Shown: positions 8,418 to 17,879, counted from the stretch's first letter. The stretch is 64,000 bases of DNA from Dyadobacter flavalbus (GCF_006149045.1 NZ_VBSN01000038.1:1-64000); one strand, 5' to 3'. Numbers and translations are program-made. Notes: generated from the letters alone by a model not told the origin.

Positions 8418-11400
8418 TCAGTTAGAAACAACCACATTGAGTGTTTCCTGATGTGATTCAGACTTGATCTGCAACAGGTATTTTCCAGCTGTCAGCTTCA
8501 TGGATGAGATATCGATCTGCATCATTGCAGTGTCTTTTGCTGCATTAAGCTGCTGGGTTTTGCCATTTGGATTAATGAGCATGAACTGCGCGGTGCCTTT
8601 GTGCTGTTCAGAAAGCTGAACGGAAAACCGGTCCCTGACCGGGTTGGGGTATAGTACCGAGGCATCTTTACGCTTTATTTCAGGTTCGTTCAATGCTGCC
8701 ATTCTTGCCCCGGAACTGCTTTGAGTGGACAGGATCAGCTCGGGAGGATTTACCTTGTTTTCACGGCTGCTCAGAAACAGACGAATATTATTCTCGGTAG
8801 GATCGGTCAGTACAAAAGTGGCTGTTTTGTCTCCGGCAAGCTGCGTTTGCACAAAGCCGGTAACATCCATTTCATGATAACGCGGCAGATGATTAACATA
8901 GGCTGAATCCAGAATTTCACCTGTCACCGAGGGTGCATTGGGCCATATGATACCGGTTTCCGTCCAGTTGTCGTTTTCGATGCCTGTTATCGAAAGATTA
9001 ACATTTTGTTCATTCTGGTCATTATACCCATAAACCCTGAGCTTTGCCGATGTGACGTTGCCTGTGCCGGTAAGGGGGAATTTCAGGTATGTTTTCCGCT
9101 GATAGCCTTCCCGGCTGCCTGCTTTGACGCCCAGTTCTTCGCTGGTTCCGAAATTGGTTTTCTCATAAGGAACATTGCGTATATATGCGTCCGCAACAGG
9201 GTAAACGGTTTGATCCTGATCTGGTGACTGGATGTATCTGTAAAGTTCCACGCCTGTGTTGCCGTTACTTGCAGCCATCAAAAGGGTACCGCCTATTACG
9301 GCCAGCTCTGTATTGACTTCGCTGCCTTTCGGATTTAGACCTATAGTAAAGTGCGTGCCTTCCGGTGTGCCGTCGCTTTGCCAGAGCTCCGTTCCGGTTT
9401 GCTGACCGGGCATGGTAAAATAGAAAAGATTTCCGTAGCGGACTGCCGATGCAAAATTGAAATAAAAGGGTTTAGAAACCGTTTCCGCAAGCATGTTGGT
9501 GCCTTCCGGTGTTCCGTCTGTCGCCCAGAGCTGATTGCTGAGTTGCCGGCTGAGCAGCACAAACAAAAGCTTGCCGTTTACTTCTCCTTTGATGCGGATG
9601 GCCGGCCCGTCTCTTGTGTAATCACCAGGCTCATATGCATCAAAACTGCCGAGCTGATACGTGCCTGCTTCGGTGCCGTCGGTTCGCCATAAGAGTTCCA
9701 GGTTATGGTCCGAATCGTGAGCCGTAAGGTATACAAGTCCTGAACCCGTGTACAGATTGAAATTTTTCAGATGCATGCCGGGGAACAGGGTTTTGATCAC
9801 CTTGGTGCCGGCCTGGGTTCCGTCCGTTCTGACCAGCGGATAGCTACCGGCAGCATTCGTAATGTAGTACAGGTAATTGCCGGCAGCAAGTATGGTTCCG
9901 GGCTCTTCAAGAATTTTGCCCATACTTTCGGTAACATGGCTGACGACCCTGGTGCCGTTTGTGGTCCCGTCACTTTTCCAGAGTTCCACGCTGTTGGTTT
10001 CATCCCAGGCTCCGAAGTAAAGCTCACCTTTAAATGCAACCGGATTAAAGGTTGCATGCGGCTTGAATGTCCGCAGCAGGATACTTCCTTCCGTTTCGCC
10101 ATTGGTTTTCCACAGATCTGTATAACGCTGATATTCACCGGTAAGTGGATTGATTCTTTCTTTCAGTGACCCGAAGAATACGGTTTCGTTTACGTTCGTC
10201 ATTCCGGAAATCTCGCCAAACTGTACGTAATTTTTACCTATAAAGCGGTTTGTTCCTTCCGTAGTCCCGTCCGTTCTCCATAGATTATGGTCATCTTGTT
10301 TAATTATAAGCGTTTTGTCGGTCTCAATGAATTCATTGAAATAGTTAGCACCAAATCGATCATTGTCCTTGTAAACCTGCACAGTACCCTCCGTTGTGCC
10401 ATTGCTTTTCCAGAGTTCGTTCCGGTTTACCACAAAATATAAGCCACCCTTGACAGGGGTCAGTAAACCGGGCGGATTATCACTTCTGTTTGTGTGGATG
10501 CTTTTGATCTGGATGGTGCCGTCCGGCGTACCGTTACTCTTCCAAAGGTCAAATTTACCTTCATGAGGAGAAGCTATGAAAAATGCCGTGCCGTTCACGT
10601 CGGTGAGTTGCCGCGGGTTGGAGTCTGCTGTAGAGTATTTGTTTCTAATCACTTTTGTACCGGCTGTCGTCAGGTCTGTTTTGTAAAGTTGATTGCCGTT
10701 TCCATCTGAGCCTGAAAAGTAGACTTCATTTCCAAGCCGGCCATGGATTCTGACACCAAACGAAGTCAGCTGCTGCGTTCCTGCTTTTGTTCCGTCTGAT
10801 TTATAGAGTTTACCGGATTCATCCGGAAACACGATCTGGTTTCCAACAGCAGTAAATTCGGAGGGATAGTAACTGCTCTCGCTGAGCTTGGTACTGGATA
10901 CCTGAATGGTTCCTTCCGCAGTGCCGTTGCTCTTCCACAAGTGTATCCCGTTTGCAGTTCGTGCTTTAAAATAGAGCGTTCCATTCACATTGGTCAGATC
11001 CATAGGGAAGGATGAATTACTCGTTCTAGGATAGATATTCTTTACCATAAACGTTCCTTCCGCAGTGCCGTCAGACTTCCAGAGCTCTGTTCCATCCTTT
11101 ACAACATGTGCTGCAAAGTAGATGGTCTTGCCAATAACCACAGGTGCCTGTTTTATACTCAGACCTTCCTTGACCATTGTGACTGTTTTCCCATCGGATT
11201 TGTAAAGGCCGTTACCTTGGCCAAAATACATGACGTCTCCCAGAATCACAGGCTGCGAGTAGCCGCTTGTTAATGTATCCACAGGCTGGGTGCCTGCTTC
11301 GGTTCCATCACTTAGCCATAGTACTGAAGTTAAACTTGAATTAATATATATTACAAAAGAAAGCTTTCCGTTGAAGTCAAAAAAATCAAATAGTTGTGGT

Positions 11401-11936
11401 ATATCGTTTAGATGTGGTTCACCGTCCGCATAAATGCCTAAGGCTTTGACCAGCTTTGTTCCGGCAGCAGTTCCATCCGTCTTCCACAACTCTGGACCAA
11501 AGCGATTACCGGGGTAAGATATACGTACAGAAAAGTATATAGTCCCTTTTACATCTGCAATCAGGTTGTATATGGAAGAAGGCGTTTTGTGGATAGCATA
11601 AGTACCCTCGACCGTGCCGTCACTACGATATAACCAGGTTGTGTCTTTGTAGAATTTGGAAAAAACGACATAGCTGTTTACACTTATAAGGTGCCCGCCA
11701 CTTAAAGTTTGATCGTCTGTTAACTGGATTGTGCCATCAGTTGTACCATCTGTTCGCCAGAGCTTATAAGTATTTCCCTCATACAAATTCATAAACAGCA
11801 TATTATTAGCTATAACACTTCGGTCAATACTAATGCTGGTTTGATCCTGGTTAATGTCTTTTAACAGTTCCATGCGCTGGGCAATTAAAACCCCTGGCAG
11901 CAAAAACAAAACGGTAAGTAAAAGTCTGGAGTTCAT
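8418..11936 (-). CDS. Secreted ELWxxDGT-repeat protein with DNRLRE and T9SS sorting domains
   Basis: An 1172-residue paralogue of the 4268-8110 product. It has a signal peptide (about 1-19, ending VLIAQ), about 18 ELWxSDGTxxGT repeats (about 25-905), a DNRLRE/CBM96-like domain (about 910-1069, PVADAYIRN) and a T9SS type A tail (about 1095-1172, YPNPVRDRF...GKYLLQI). Unlike its neighbour it has no malectin domain: the DNRLRE domain follows the last repeat directly. Its DNRLRE domain is closer to that of the 41671 protein (VYGYN...WTETGI) than to that of its neighbour, so the tandem pair is not a simple recent duplication. Predicted surface protein; ligand unknown. Confidence 0.9.
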   Translation of the reverse strand: MNSRLLLTVLFLLPGVLIAQRMELLKDINQDQTSISIDRSVIANNMLFMNLYEGNTYKLWRTDGTTDGTIQLTDDQTLSGGHLISVNSYVVFSKFYKDTTWLYRSDGTVEGTYAIHKTPSSIYNLIADVKGTIYFSVRISYPGNRFGPELWKTDGTAAGTKLVKALGIYADGEPHLNDIPQLFDFFDFNGKLSFVIYINSSLTSVLWLSDGTEAGTQPVDTLTSGYSQPVILGDVMYFGQGNGLYKSDGKTVTMVKEGLSIKQAPVVIGKTIYFAAHVVKDGTELWKSDGTAEGTFMVKNIYPRTSNSSFPMDLTNVNGTLYFKARTANGIHLWKSNGTAEGTIQVSSTKLSESSYYPSEFTAVGNQIVFPDESGKLYKSDGTKAGTQQLTSFGVRIHGRLGNEVYFSGSDGNGNQLYKTDLTTAGTKVIRNKYSTADSNPRQLTDVNGTAFFIASPHEGKFDLWKSNGTPDGTIQIKSIHTNRSDNPPGLLTPVKGGLYFVVNRNELWKSNGTTEGTVQVYKDNDRFGANYFNEFIETDKTLIIKQDDHNLWRTDGTTEGTNRFIGKNYVQFGEISGMTNVNETVFFGSLKERINPLTGEYQRYTDLWKTNGETEGSILLRTFKPHATFNPVAFKGELYFGAWDETNSVELWKSDGTTNGTRVVSHVTESMGKILEEPGTILAAGNYLYYITNAAGSYPLVRTDGTQAGTKVIKTLFPGMHLKNFNLYTGSGLVYLTAHDSDHNLELLWRTDGTEAGTYQLGSFDAYEPGDYTRDGPAIRIKGEVNGKLLFVLLSRQLSNQLWATDGTPEGTNMLAETVSKPFYFNFASAVRYGNLFYFTMPGQQTGTELWQSDGTPEGTHFTIGLNPKGSEVNTELAVIGGTLLMAASNGNTGVELYRYIQSPDQDQTVYPVADAYIRNVPYEKTNFGTSEELGVKAGSREGYQRKTYLKFPLTGTGNVTSAKLRVYGYNDQNEQNVNLSITGIENDNWTETGIIWPNAPSVTGEILDSAYVNHLPRYHEMDVTGFVQTQLAGDKTATFVLTDPTENNIRLFLSSRENKVNPPELILSTQSSSGARMAALNEPEIKRKDASVLYPNPVRDRFSVQLSEQHKGTAQFMLINPNGKTQQLNAAKDTAMMQIDISSMKLTAGKYLLQIKSESHQETLNVVVSN

Positions 11937-12486
11937 GATGTTACGAATGTAGAGTTATTAACATATTTATCTTTTTTCTATTAATTTACATATTTTCTCA
12001 TTGATAAGATAATTTAAGTAAAAGTAAAAATATGTGTAACAAACTAGTAACCAGATATTTACTTTAATAAGGATTGTATTTGCTGAGAATTGGCATTTAT
12101 TATCACAAATCGGAACTTCATTCCTGACTTTTGTCAAAAAAGAGCATAGGAGAAGTTGGAGCGATCAATGATCCCTGATCGTGATTGTACTGGATTTTAC
12201 AAAGGGCAGAATATTAATGAAGCGTGAAAGCGACGATGACCGATTATCTCCGATTGTGGTTAAAGATATAGTAAAACGCGGCTACTGACTATCTGGATTG
12301 GTTTTAGTAGTACCAACAGGAATAACCGAAATGATCCTGAAACGCTATTTCTCATCATGATAGCTATCCAATAAAGGGACTTGCACAAAAATAGCTCTAT
12401 GTTGGTTTTTAATTTTTTGATTACTAGTGCATTTGTTCATGAATATATTTTGTGAAGTAACTTGTTACTGTTTTATAAATGGCAAA
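11937..12486. other. AT-rich intergenic region without recognised genes
   Basis: About 550 bases, AT-rich near 11940-12080 where the promoter of the 8418-11936 gene is expected. Short open stretches exist around 12160-12400 but match nothing I recognise. It may contain decayed sequence, since the next 200 bases hold a T9SS-tail remnant. Confidence 0.4.
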
Positions 12487-12487
12487 T

Positions 12488-12582
12488 CCGCTCATCGATC
12501 AAGATCAGCGGCTTTCCCGTTCATTCTCCTTTTAACCTGACTATTTCGTTACGAGCACTTTAAGCACTTCTGAAAACTCGGT
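12488..12582 (-). pseudogene. Remnant of a T9SS C-terminal sorting domain
   Basis: On the minus strand, 12582-12541 reads TEFSEVLKVLVTK then stop, nearly the same as the TEVLKLLVTE ending of the 4268-8110 protein. No intact frame leads into it; upstream the frame meets a stop after about 30 codons. A GIYL reading occurs in another frame near 12675, as if most of the tail had been deleted or scrambled. Downstream a weak hairpin (CCGCT/AGCGG, 12488-12511) sits where a terminator would be. I interpret it as the last trace of a third T9SS cargo gene next to the ELWxxDGT pair. Confidence 0.45.
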
Positions 12583-12685
12583 GCAGCGCTTGCATAGCGC
12601 TGCGTGTCCGGTAAAAGCATCTTTCCGGTTCTATCCAGCTGATCTGTAATTTACGCTGATCCGGAAATAGATAAATGCCAATTTC

Positions 12686-13762
12686 CTAAAATGCATAACG
12701 TATTTTGCAGTATGGAAGCTGTGTCTTCACAGCATCGACCAGTTCCGTAACCATCTCTCTCTTGACGTTATTTTTATATCGGACATTTCGCTGACCGGTC
12801 TGGCTGTACTTGACCTGCTGGATTTCAGGTTTCCAAAGCACTTCTTCCGCTTTGGGGTGCCAGCCAAGATTTACTTCATGCAGGCGGTCATTGTGCGTCA
12901 GGCAAATGATTTCCGTTGCGAGCTGTGCCTTGGTTTGTTCATTCAAAACATCATTCATTTCCTCGAACAGCGCATGCCAGTCATCCAGCCAGCCATCATA
13001 ATAAATTACCGGCGCAAAACTGACATTGACCTCATATCCGGCTTCATGAAAATCGTTCATAACCGCAATGCGCTCGCTGATAGGCGTTGTGCGGACATCC
13101 ACCAGACGTGACATTTGATGCGGCATCAGACTGAACCGGATGCGCGTCTTCAGTTGCGGGTCGTAACTGAGCATCTCCCGGTTGACAAATTTGGTGGCAA
13201 ATGTCAGCTTGGCATTGGGCAGCTCTCTGTAAAGACCGATCAGATCTTTCACATTGTCACAAATGGCTGCATCTGCTGAGCAGTCGCCGTTCTCACCGAT
13301 TTCATACACCCAGTATTCTGGGTCAGTTTCATCGGGTTCCGGCTTTGTTCCCTGACGCTCTGCATGCCTTCGCAGATGCCCCATAATCTGCTCTATATTG
13401 ACGAAAATAGAAATAGGATTGGCAAAACCTTTACGCCTCGGCACATAGCAGTATGAGCACGACATTGTGCAGCCGTTGGACTGTGAAGGTGCAATCCAGT
13501 GTGAGCTGCGCGTATTTGGCCGGCAAACAATCCCTTTCTTCAAACCAAGTATCAGCACATTCTTTTTGTTCCAGAGCCAGTCGTCTACCGAACCTTCAAA
13601 GCCGAAAAGTTCGGGTATTTTCCAGTGGGATTCTACCTCAATATGCTCTGCATGCGGATATTTGGTCAGGATTTCCCGTCCGCGTTCGTATTTGGTCACA
13701 TCCGGTTCCAGATAAATTTGATGAATGCTCAGAAGGTCGTCAATGGTTTTTTGATGAAGCAT
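12686..13762 (-). CDS. Radical SAM protein of the spore photoproduct lyase (SPL) family
   Basis: A 358-residue cytosolic protein with the radical SAM cluster motif CxxxCxxC (Cys98, Cys102, Cys105, in CTMSCSYCYVPRRKG). The overall pattern (SHWIAPS before the cluster, MPHQMSRLVDVRT, NVSFAPVIYYDGW, NVRYKN near the C-terminus) matches the SPL-family proteins found in many non-sporulating bacteria. True spore photoproduct lyase repairs spore-specific thymine dimers; this organism is not expected to sporulate, so the substrate here is unknown and a DNA-repair role is only a guess. It stands alone, with about 420 bp of empty sequence upstream. Confidence 0.8.
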   Translation of the reverse strand: MLHQKTIDDLLSIHQIYLEPDVTKYERGREILTKYPHAEHIEVESHWKIPELFGFEGSVDDWLWNKKNVLILGLKKGIVCRPNTRSSHWIAPSQSNGCTMSCSYCYVPRRKGFANPISIFVNIEQIMGHLRRHAERQGTKPEPDETDPEYWVYEIGENGDCSADAAICDNVKDLIGLYRELPNAKLTFATKFVNREMLSYDPQLKTRIRFSLMPHQMSRLVDVRTTPISERIAVMNDFHEAGYEVNVSFAPVIYYDGWLDDWHALFEEMNDVLNEQTKAQLATEIICLTHNDRLHEVNLGWHPKAEEVLWKPEIQQVKYSQTGQRNVRYKNNVKREMVTELVDAVKTQLPYCKIRYAF

Positions 13763-14180
13763 AAGCAGGTTGTGTTTTACAAATTTGTATACTAAAATTT
13801 TGCCAGCTATGTTACTGTAAGAAAATTTGATGCTTGTTTTTCATGCATTTCTTACTGCTATTTTTAAAATGTTCCCGCATTCGGTCTGCCAGTTAGGCAT
13901 AAGAAAGTATTACCGTTGAATAATAACCGCCGAATCTGTTAGGAAAATAGATTCAGATCAGCTCAGAAATCTTTTTTAATTCCCGAAAAACCAGTTTGCA
14001 ATAACATTAACTTTTCCAAAGCCATCCTCCACTAACCTTGGTCCGGATTAGGCCCATAAAATTTTTCAGGACCAAAGGCGCTGTTTGGTACGGCAATTTT
14101 AGTGTGCAACGAGATTCACCGGCAGGTCCGGATTAAAAAACAGTCGTTCAACGTCTCATTTACAATCAACCACGTTCCAA
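13763..14180. other. Divergent intergenic region, SPL-like gene / GlcG-like gene
   Basis: 418 bases between two divergent genes, so it should hold both promoters. I saw no exact TAnnTTTG box, no repeats and no coding frame. Confidence 0.5.
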
Positions 14181-14591
14181 ATGAATATTTCATTACAGCA
14201 AGCAGAAAAAGCAATTACGGCTGCCAAAGCGAAGGCCGCAGAAACAGGTACATTGATGAACATTGCCGTTGTTGACGCCGGCGCAAACCTGGTTGCTTTC
14301 GTTCGGATGGACAATGCCTGGCTTGGATCGGTCGAAATTGCTCAGATCAAAGCACGCACCGCACGTTATTTTGACATGCCGACCGGAGAGATCGGAAAAT
14401 TGTCCCAGCCCGGCGGACCGCTCTACAACATTGAACATTCCAACAGGGGATTGATTACTTTTCCGGGAGGATTGCCGATTAAGGACAGTAACGGTACCAT
14501 TATAGGAGCAATCGGCGTTTCAGGAAGCACGGTGGAGAATGATCATATCGTTGCACAAGCCGGCGTGGATGGTGTGTATGCTGATCAGTAA
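14181..14591 (+). CDS. GlcG/HbpS-family (heme-binding-protein-like) protein
   Basis: A 136-residue protein covering the whole GlcG/HbpS domain: N-terminal helix ([19 protein letters not shown]), central strand [18 protein letters not shown], then [10 protein letters not shown] and the closing GAIGVSGST glycine-rich segment. Family members bind heme or cobalamin, or accompany glycolate and diol utilisation genes; no such partner lies nearby. No signal peptide is seen, so it is probably cytosolic. Specific function unknown. Confidence 0.8.
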   Translation: MNISLQQAEKAITAAKAKAAETGTLMNIAVVDAGANLVAFVRMDNAWLGSVEIAQIKARTARYFDMPTGEIGKLSQPGGPLYNIEHSNRGLITFPGGLPIKDSNGTIIGAIGVSGSTVENDHIVAQAGVDGVYADQ

Positions 14592-14869
14592 TTGATTTGC
14601 CGGGTTTTAACCTGAATGGACAATTTCCTGATCTGAATGATTTTTTTATTCTAGAAATGCAGGAATTTTGTAAAGAAAAGGAGAAATCAGCTCAGCATTT
14701 GGAATATCCGGTTACATTAGGGATTACATTACGCTGTCTTGGCAATAACCAGTAAAACGGAATGGACCCAATTGGTTTTTACAATTTGCTGTTTTTCATG
14801 TTTCCACTTTCCAAAAAGCGGAAAGCTGATCGCCAATCGCTGCATGGCATAAATTGAACTGCATTTTAC

Positions 14870-15544
14870 ATGAAATGGATAAACAGGCTGGATGCGCATC
14901 ATAAATTATATATTTCTCTCTTTTCCGGATTAATTGCCTCCTTTGTATCAAACGGGAAATTTTCAATGCCCGTGCATATCATGCTGACGTGGCTTGCTTA
15001 TGCTCTGGTGAGCCTTTTGCTTTCATGGATAACGATCCTGAGTTCACATCCCGCTGAGGTCAAAAAAGAAGTAGATGCGCAGGATTCCAGCAGAACTCTC
15101 ATTTTTTTATTCACGGTAACTGCCGCATCTGCCAGCATTTTTGCCATACTGATCTTGTTGCAAAGCAGCAGCCAAACTGCATCGCAAGCTGATCTTGACG
15201 GCCATATCATGTTATCGCTGGCATGTGTAATTTCTTCCTGGTGGCTGGTTCACACAACTTTTACCATGCGGTATGCCCATCTTTATTACCGTAATCTCAA
15301 CAACCGGGGCAAAAAAACTGAGGTGTCCGCCGGACTGGATTTTCCGGATGATGACCAGCCTGATTATCTTGATTTTACCTATTTTTCATTCGTTCTGGGA
15401 ATGACTTTTCAGGTTTCGGATGTTTCGGTCCGGTCCAAAGAAATCAGAAGACTGGTACTGATACATAGCCTGTTGTCTTTTGCATTCAATACAGTCATTA
15501 TTGCCCTGAGCATCAACATTGTGTCGGGATTGATGCAGAAATAA
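14870..15544 (+). CDS. DUF1345 integral membrane protein
   Basis: 224 residues with five hydrophobic helices (about 14-31, 33-60, 80-103, 110-135, 192-215) and the DUF1345 hallmark DFTYFSFVLGMTFQVSDV before the last helix. The family is widespread and of unknown function. The 278 bases before the start show no gene. A region of GTCAT repeats begins right after the stop codon. Confidence 0.8.
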   Translation: MKWINRLDAHHKLYISLFSGLIASFVSNGKFSMPVHIMLTWLAYALVSLLLSWITILSSHPAEVKKEVDAQDSSRTLIFLFTVTAASASIFAILILLQSSSQTASQADLDGHIMLSLACVISSWWLVHTTFTMRYAHLYYRNLNNRGKKTEVSAGLDFPDDDQPDYLDFTYFSFVLGMTFQVSDVSVRSKEIRRLVLIHSLLSFAFNTVIIALSINIVSGLMQK

Positions 15545-15605
15545 GTATTGTCATAAAGGTCATGATATCGTCATAAGTGAACTGTCAGAAATTGTCATGA
15601 AGTGG
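15545..15605. repeat. Short GTCAT repeat cluster with about 10-bp spacing
   Basis: GTCAT begins at 15550, 15559, 15570 and 15594, with a partial GTCA at 15584, giving spacings of 9, 11, 14 and 10. The same pentamer (or ATGAC on the other strand) with 10-bp spacing occurs near 18061 and 31051, so the three regions appear to be one repeat family. Confidence 0.5.
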
Positions 15606-15753
15606 TGATTGGTGAATTACTTCTGAGTTGTTTTCAGGCGCTTCATCTTTATTATATTTATTTTGAAATAAGCGTGTTGGGCTAATTGTTGATGCATTGT
15701 AGTTTGGCCAGCTGAATTGGTAATTCATGGAACGGTAATGCCATTTCCATATC

Positions 15754-17493
15754 CTAGTTTTTCTTGGTGGTAATCAGGATCACGCCGTTCCGGCCTTCAT
15801 TCCCGTATGGCGCAGTGGCGCTCTGGTTTTTCAGTACGTTTATCGACTGGATTTTTTCAGGATCAAGCGTTTTCGTGATAAAGCCGCGTTTTTGTTTTAC
15901 GCCATCAATTATATACAAGGGTTCGGAAAACAGGGATTCCTTTTCTTTAACCTGCACTTTCATGTCGGTTGGAGAACCCGGACCAGGCTTGTCTGTTTTA
16001 ACTGCCGCTTTGCTTTCTGTATTGCTTGGATCGGAAATATGCACGATGGTAGCCTGCCGGGCTGCGTCCGGTTTGGCCGGCTTTGTGCTGATCTCGATGA
16101 CTCCGTTCTTTCCCTTGCTGCTGTAAGCAGCCACTGCCTTTTCATCCTTGATCACACGGACGGAAGCGATTCTGTGAGGAGGGACATGTTTTGCCACATC
16201 TTCCTTCTTCATTTCCTGACCATCGACCAGGTACAACGGATTGTTTTTGATGCCTGCGGTCGAAAGTTTTTCAGATGCGTTTTCTTCCAGCATAAAGTGG
16301 ATCGGCAGGGTGAGTTTTACATTTACCTTGTTTCCGTTTTGCTTGCCGGGCGTCCAGGTCGGAAAGCTTTTGATTACCCGGGCCGCTTCCTCGTCACAGC
16401 CGAAGCCGATGCCTTTTTCAACTGCTACATTCTGGATTGCGCCCGTTTCACTAACTATAAAGGAAACAAAGACTTTCCCCTGAACTCCCGCCTTTGCTGC
16501 AGCTGTCGGATATTTGACGTTTTTTCCCAGGAACTGGAACATGGCCGTTTCTCCTCCTGGAAACTCCGGTGTTTCGTCCACTTCGGTAAAAACCTTCTCA
16601 GGCATCTTTTCTTCGCCTGCATCGGCCGTTTCCGGCTGCTTGTCGTCTTTCTGTTCACATCCTGCCACCAGCACAGCGGTAGCGCCGATCAGCGTAGCAA
16701 CTGCCAGGTAAGTGCCCAGCAACCATTTCGAGCTTCTGTTTTTGTAAATCATTTGAATCCGGGATTTAATTTGAGATGGTTTGAAAAAGTGGTTTGTCAA
16801 GGAAGCGGCTGGCACGTTCAGTGTGTAGCTTACCAGAAACCGTGCATAATTTTCACGGTTGGAAGCTTTGGAATCTGCCAGAAATTCGTGCACTTCCTGT
16901 AAATCCCGTTTGTATAACAACAGAATCGGGCTGAACCAGAAAAGTACTTTCATGATTTCGACAAAGAGGATGTCTGCGCTGTGCCACTGCCGGGTGTGGA
17001 TCATTTCGTGCGACAAAATGTCGTCAAAATGACTTTCGTAATCGTTCCGGTTGATTACAATCCATTTCAGGAAAGAAAAAGAACCGATATGACTGGAATT
17101 TATCATCACCACCGAGCAATCATCGAGCTCAATCATTTCACCGGATCTGATGAACCTGCGCAGCTGAAAAATATTCCGGAGCAGGATATAACCCGCCACA
17201 GCCAGGCCTGTCAGGTACGTTACCCAAACAGCATCCATCCAGGTGAAAAGCTGCTGCTCCTGCTGTACAAAGGAAATATCGGCCATGGTGGTACTGACCT
17301 CATAAATAACCGGAATAGGCGGTGCATCGGCCGGATAGATCACAAAGGGCAATGCAAATGCGGCAACGACGGAGCCGAGCAGATAAATGCGGTTATACTG
17401 GAAAAAGGTATGGTTCCGGAGCATCAAACGGTAACAGGCCAAAAGCAGAACCCAGTACAGATTCACTTTGCCGATGTACAATAGCATTTCCAT
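15754..17493 (-). CDS. M56 (BlaR1-like) membrane metalloprotease with TonB C-terminal domain and plug-like motifs
   Basis: 579 residues. Three N-terminal membrane helices (about 4-22, 38-55, 88-105) are followed by an M56 peptidase domain with the zinc motif HEMIH (His162, Glu163, His166), and a fourth helix at about 258-278 (WLLGTYLAVATLIGATAVLV). Beyond it lies a TonB C-terminal domain (about 310-402: FPGGETAM...YPTAAAKAGVQGKVFVSFIV...WTPGKQNG) and two segments like the plug motif of SusC proteins (PLYLVDGQ...GVIEIST and PLYIIDGV...GVILITT). BlaR1-type proteins sense a signal and cleave a BlaI repressor, and the adjoining BlaI gene supports that role. The start lies 11 bp beyond the BlaI stop, so the two form one operon. 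The signal is unknown; no beta-lactamase is nearby. Confidence 0.88.
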   Translation of the reverse strand: MEMLLYIGKVNLYWVLLLACYRLMLRNHTFFQYNRIYLLGSVVAAFALPFVIYPADAPPIPVIYEVSTTMADISFVQQEQQLFTWMDAVWVTYLTGLAVAGYILLRNIFQLRRFIRSGEMIELDDCSVVMINSSHIGSFSFLKWIVINRNDYESHFDDILSHEMIHTRQWHSADILFVEIMKVLFWFSPILLLYKRDLQEVHEFLADSKASNRENYARFLVSYTLNVPAASLTNHFFKPSQIKSRIQMIYKNRSSKWLLGTYLAVATLIGATAVLVAGCEQKDDKQPETADAGEEKMPEKVFTEVDETPEFPGGETAMFQFLGKNVKYPTAAAKAGVQGKVFVSFIVSETGAIQNVAVEKGIGFGCDEEAARVIKSFPTWTPGKQNGNKVNVKLTLPIHFMLEENASEKLSTAGIKNNPLYLVDGQEMKKEDVAKHVPPHRIASVRVIKDEKAVAAYSSKGKNGVIEISTKPAKPDAARQATIVHISDPSNTESKAAVKTDKPGPGSPTDMKVQVKEKESLFSEPLYIIDGVKQKRGFITKTLDPEKIQSINVLKNQSATAPYGNEGRNGVILITTKKN

Positions 17494-17504
17494 GGCGTGC
17501 AGAT

Positions 17505-17879
17505 TTATTGTTCGTTTTTATGCCGGTTGATCAGCTTCATGATTTCGTCCAGATCCTTTGTTTTCAGATCATTGTCTTTCACGAAAAAGGAGACCAGATT
17601 GGGCAGTGAATTGTCAAAATAATTGACCATCAATTGTTTTATTTCGTGCCGCTTGTATTCTTCTTCGCTGATAAGCGGAAAGTATTCGTGCGTTTTCCCG
17701 TAAGCCGTATATCCGACGACTTCCTTTTTTTCAAGGATGCGGATAATCGTTGAAACCGTGTTATAAGCCGGTTTCGGTTCAGGCATTTCGGCCAGGATGT
17801 CTTTAACAAATGCCTTTTTCAATTGCCAGAGAATCCTCATTACTTCTTCTTCGGCGCGCGTCAATGTGCGGATTTCCAT
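17505..17879 (-). CDS. BlaI/MecI/CopY-family transcriptional repressor
   Basis: 124 residues: an N-terminal winged helix (LTRAEEEVMRILWQLKKAFV, then YNTVSTIIRILEKK as recognition helix and wing) and a C-terminal dimerisation part. It is the first gene of a two-gene operon with the M56 protein, which by family knowledge would inactivate it by proteolysis. Two copies of ACTA-N6-TAGT lie 50-85 bp upstream of its start and overlap a TAnnTTTG promoter box, so autorepression is likely. Confidence 0.92.
   Translation of the reverse strand: MEIRTLTRAEEEVMRILWQLKKAFVKDILAEMPEPKPAYNTVSTIIRILEKKEVVGYTAYGKTHEYFPLISEEEYKRHEIKQLMVNYFDNSLPNLVSFFVKDNDLKTKDLDEIMKLINRHKNEQ

Noticed and set aside
14998..15210. 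Minus-strand open frames inside DUF1345 and many similar long antisense frames (for example 18915-20459 inside the GH106-like gene)
   Set aside because: They lie opposite well-supported genes with clear domains, and their translations show no family features; they are products of codon bias.
15754..17879. Beta-lactam resistance locus
   Set aside because: The BlaI/M56 pair alone is common in Bacteroidota and no beta-lactamase or penicillin-binding protein gene is nearby.
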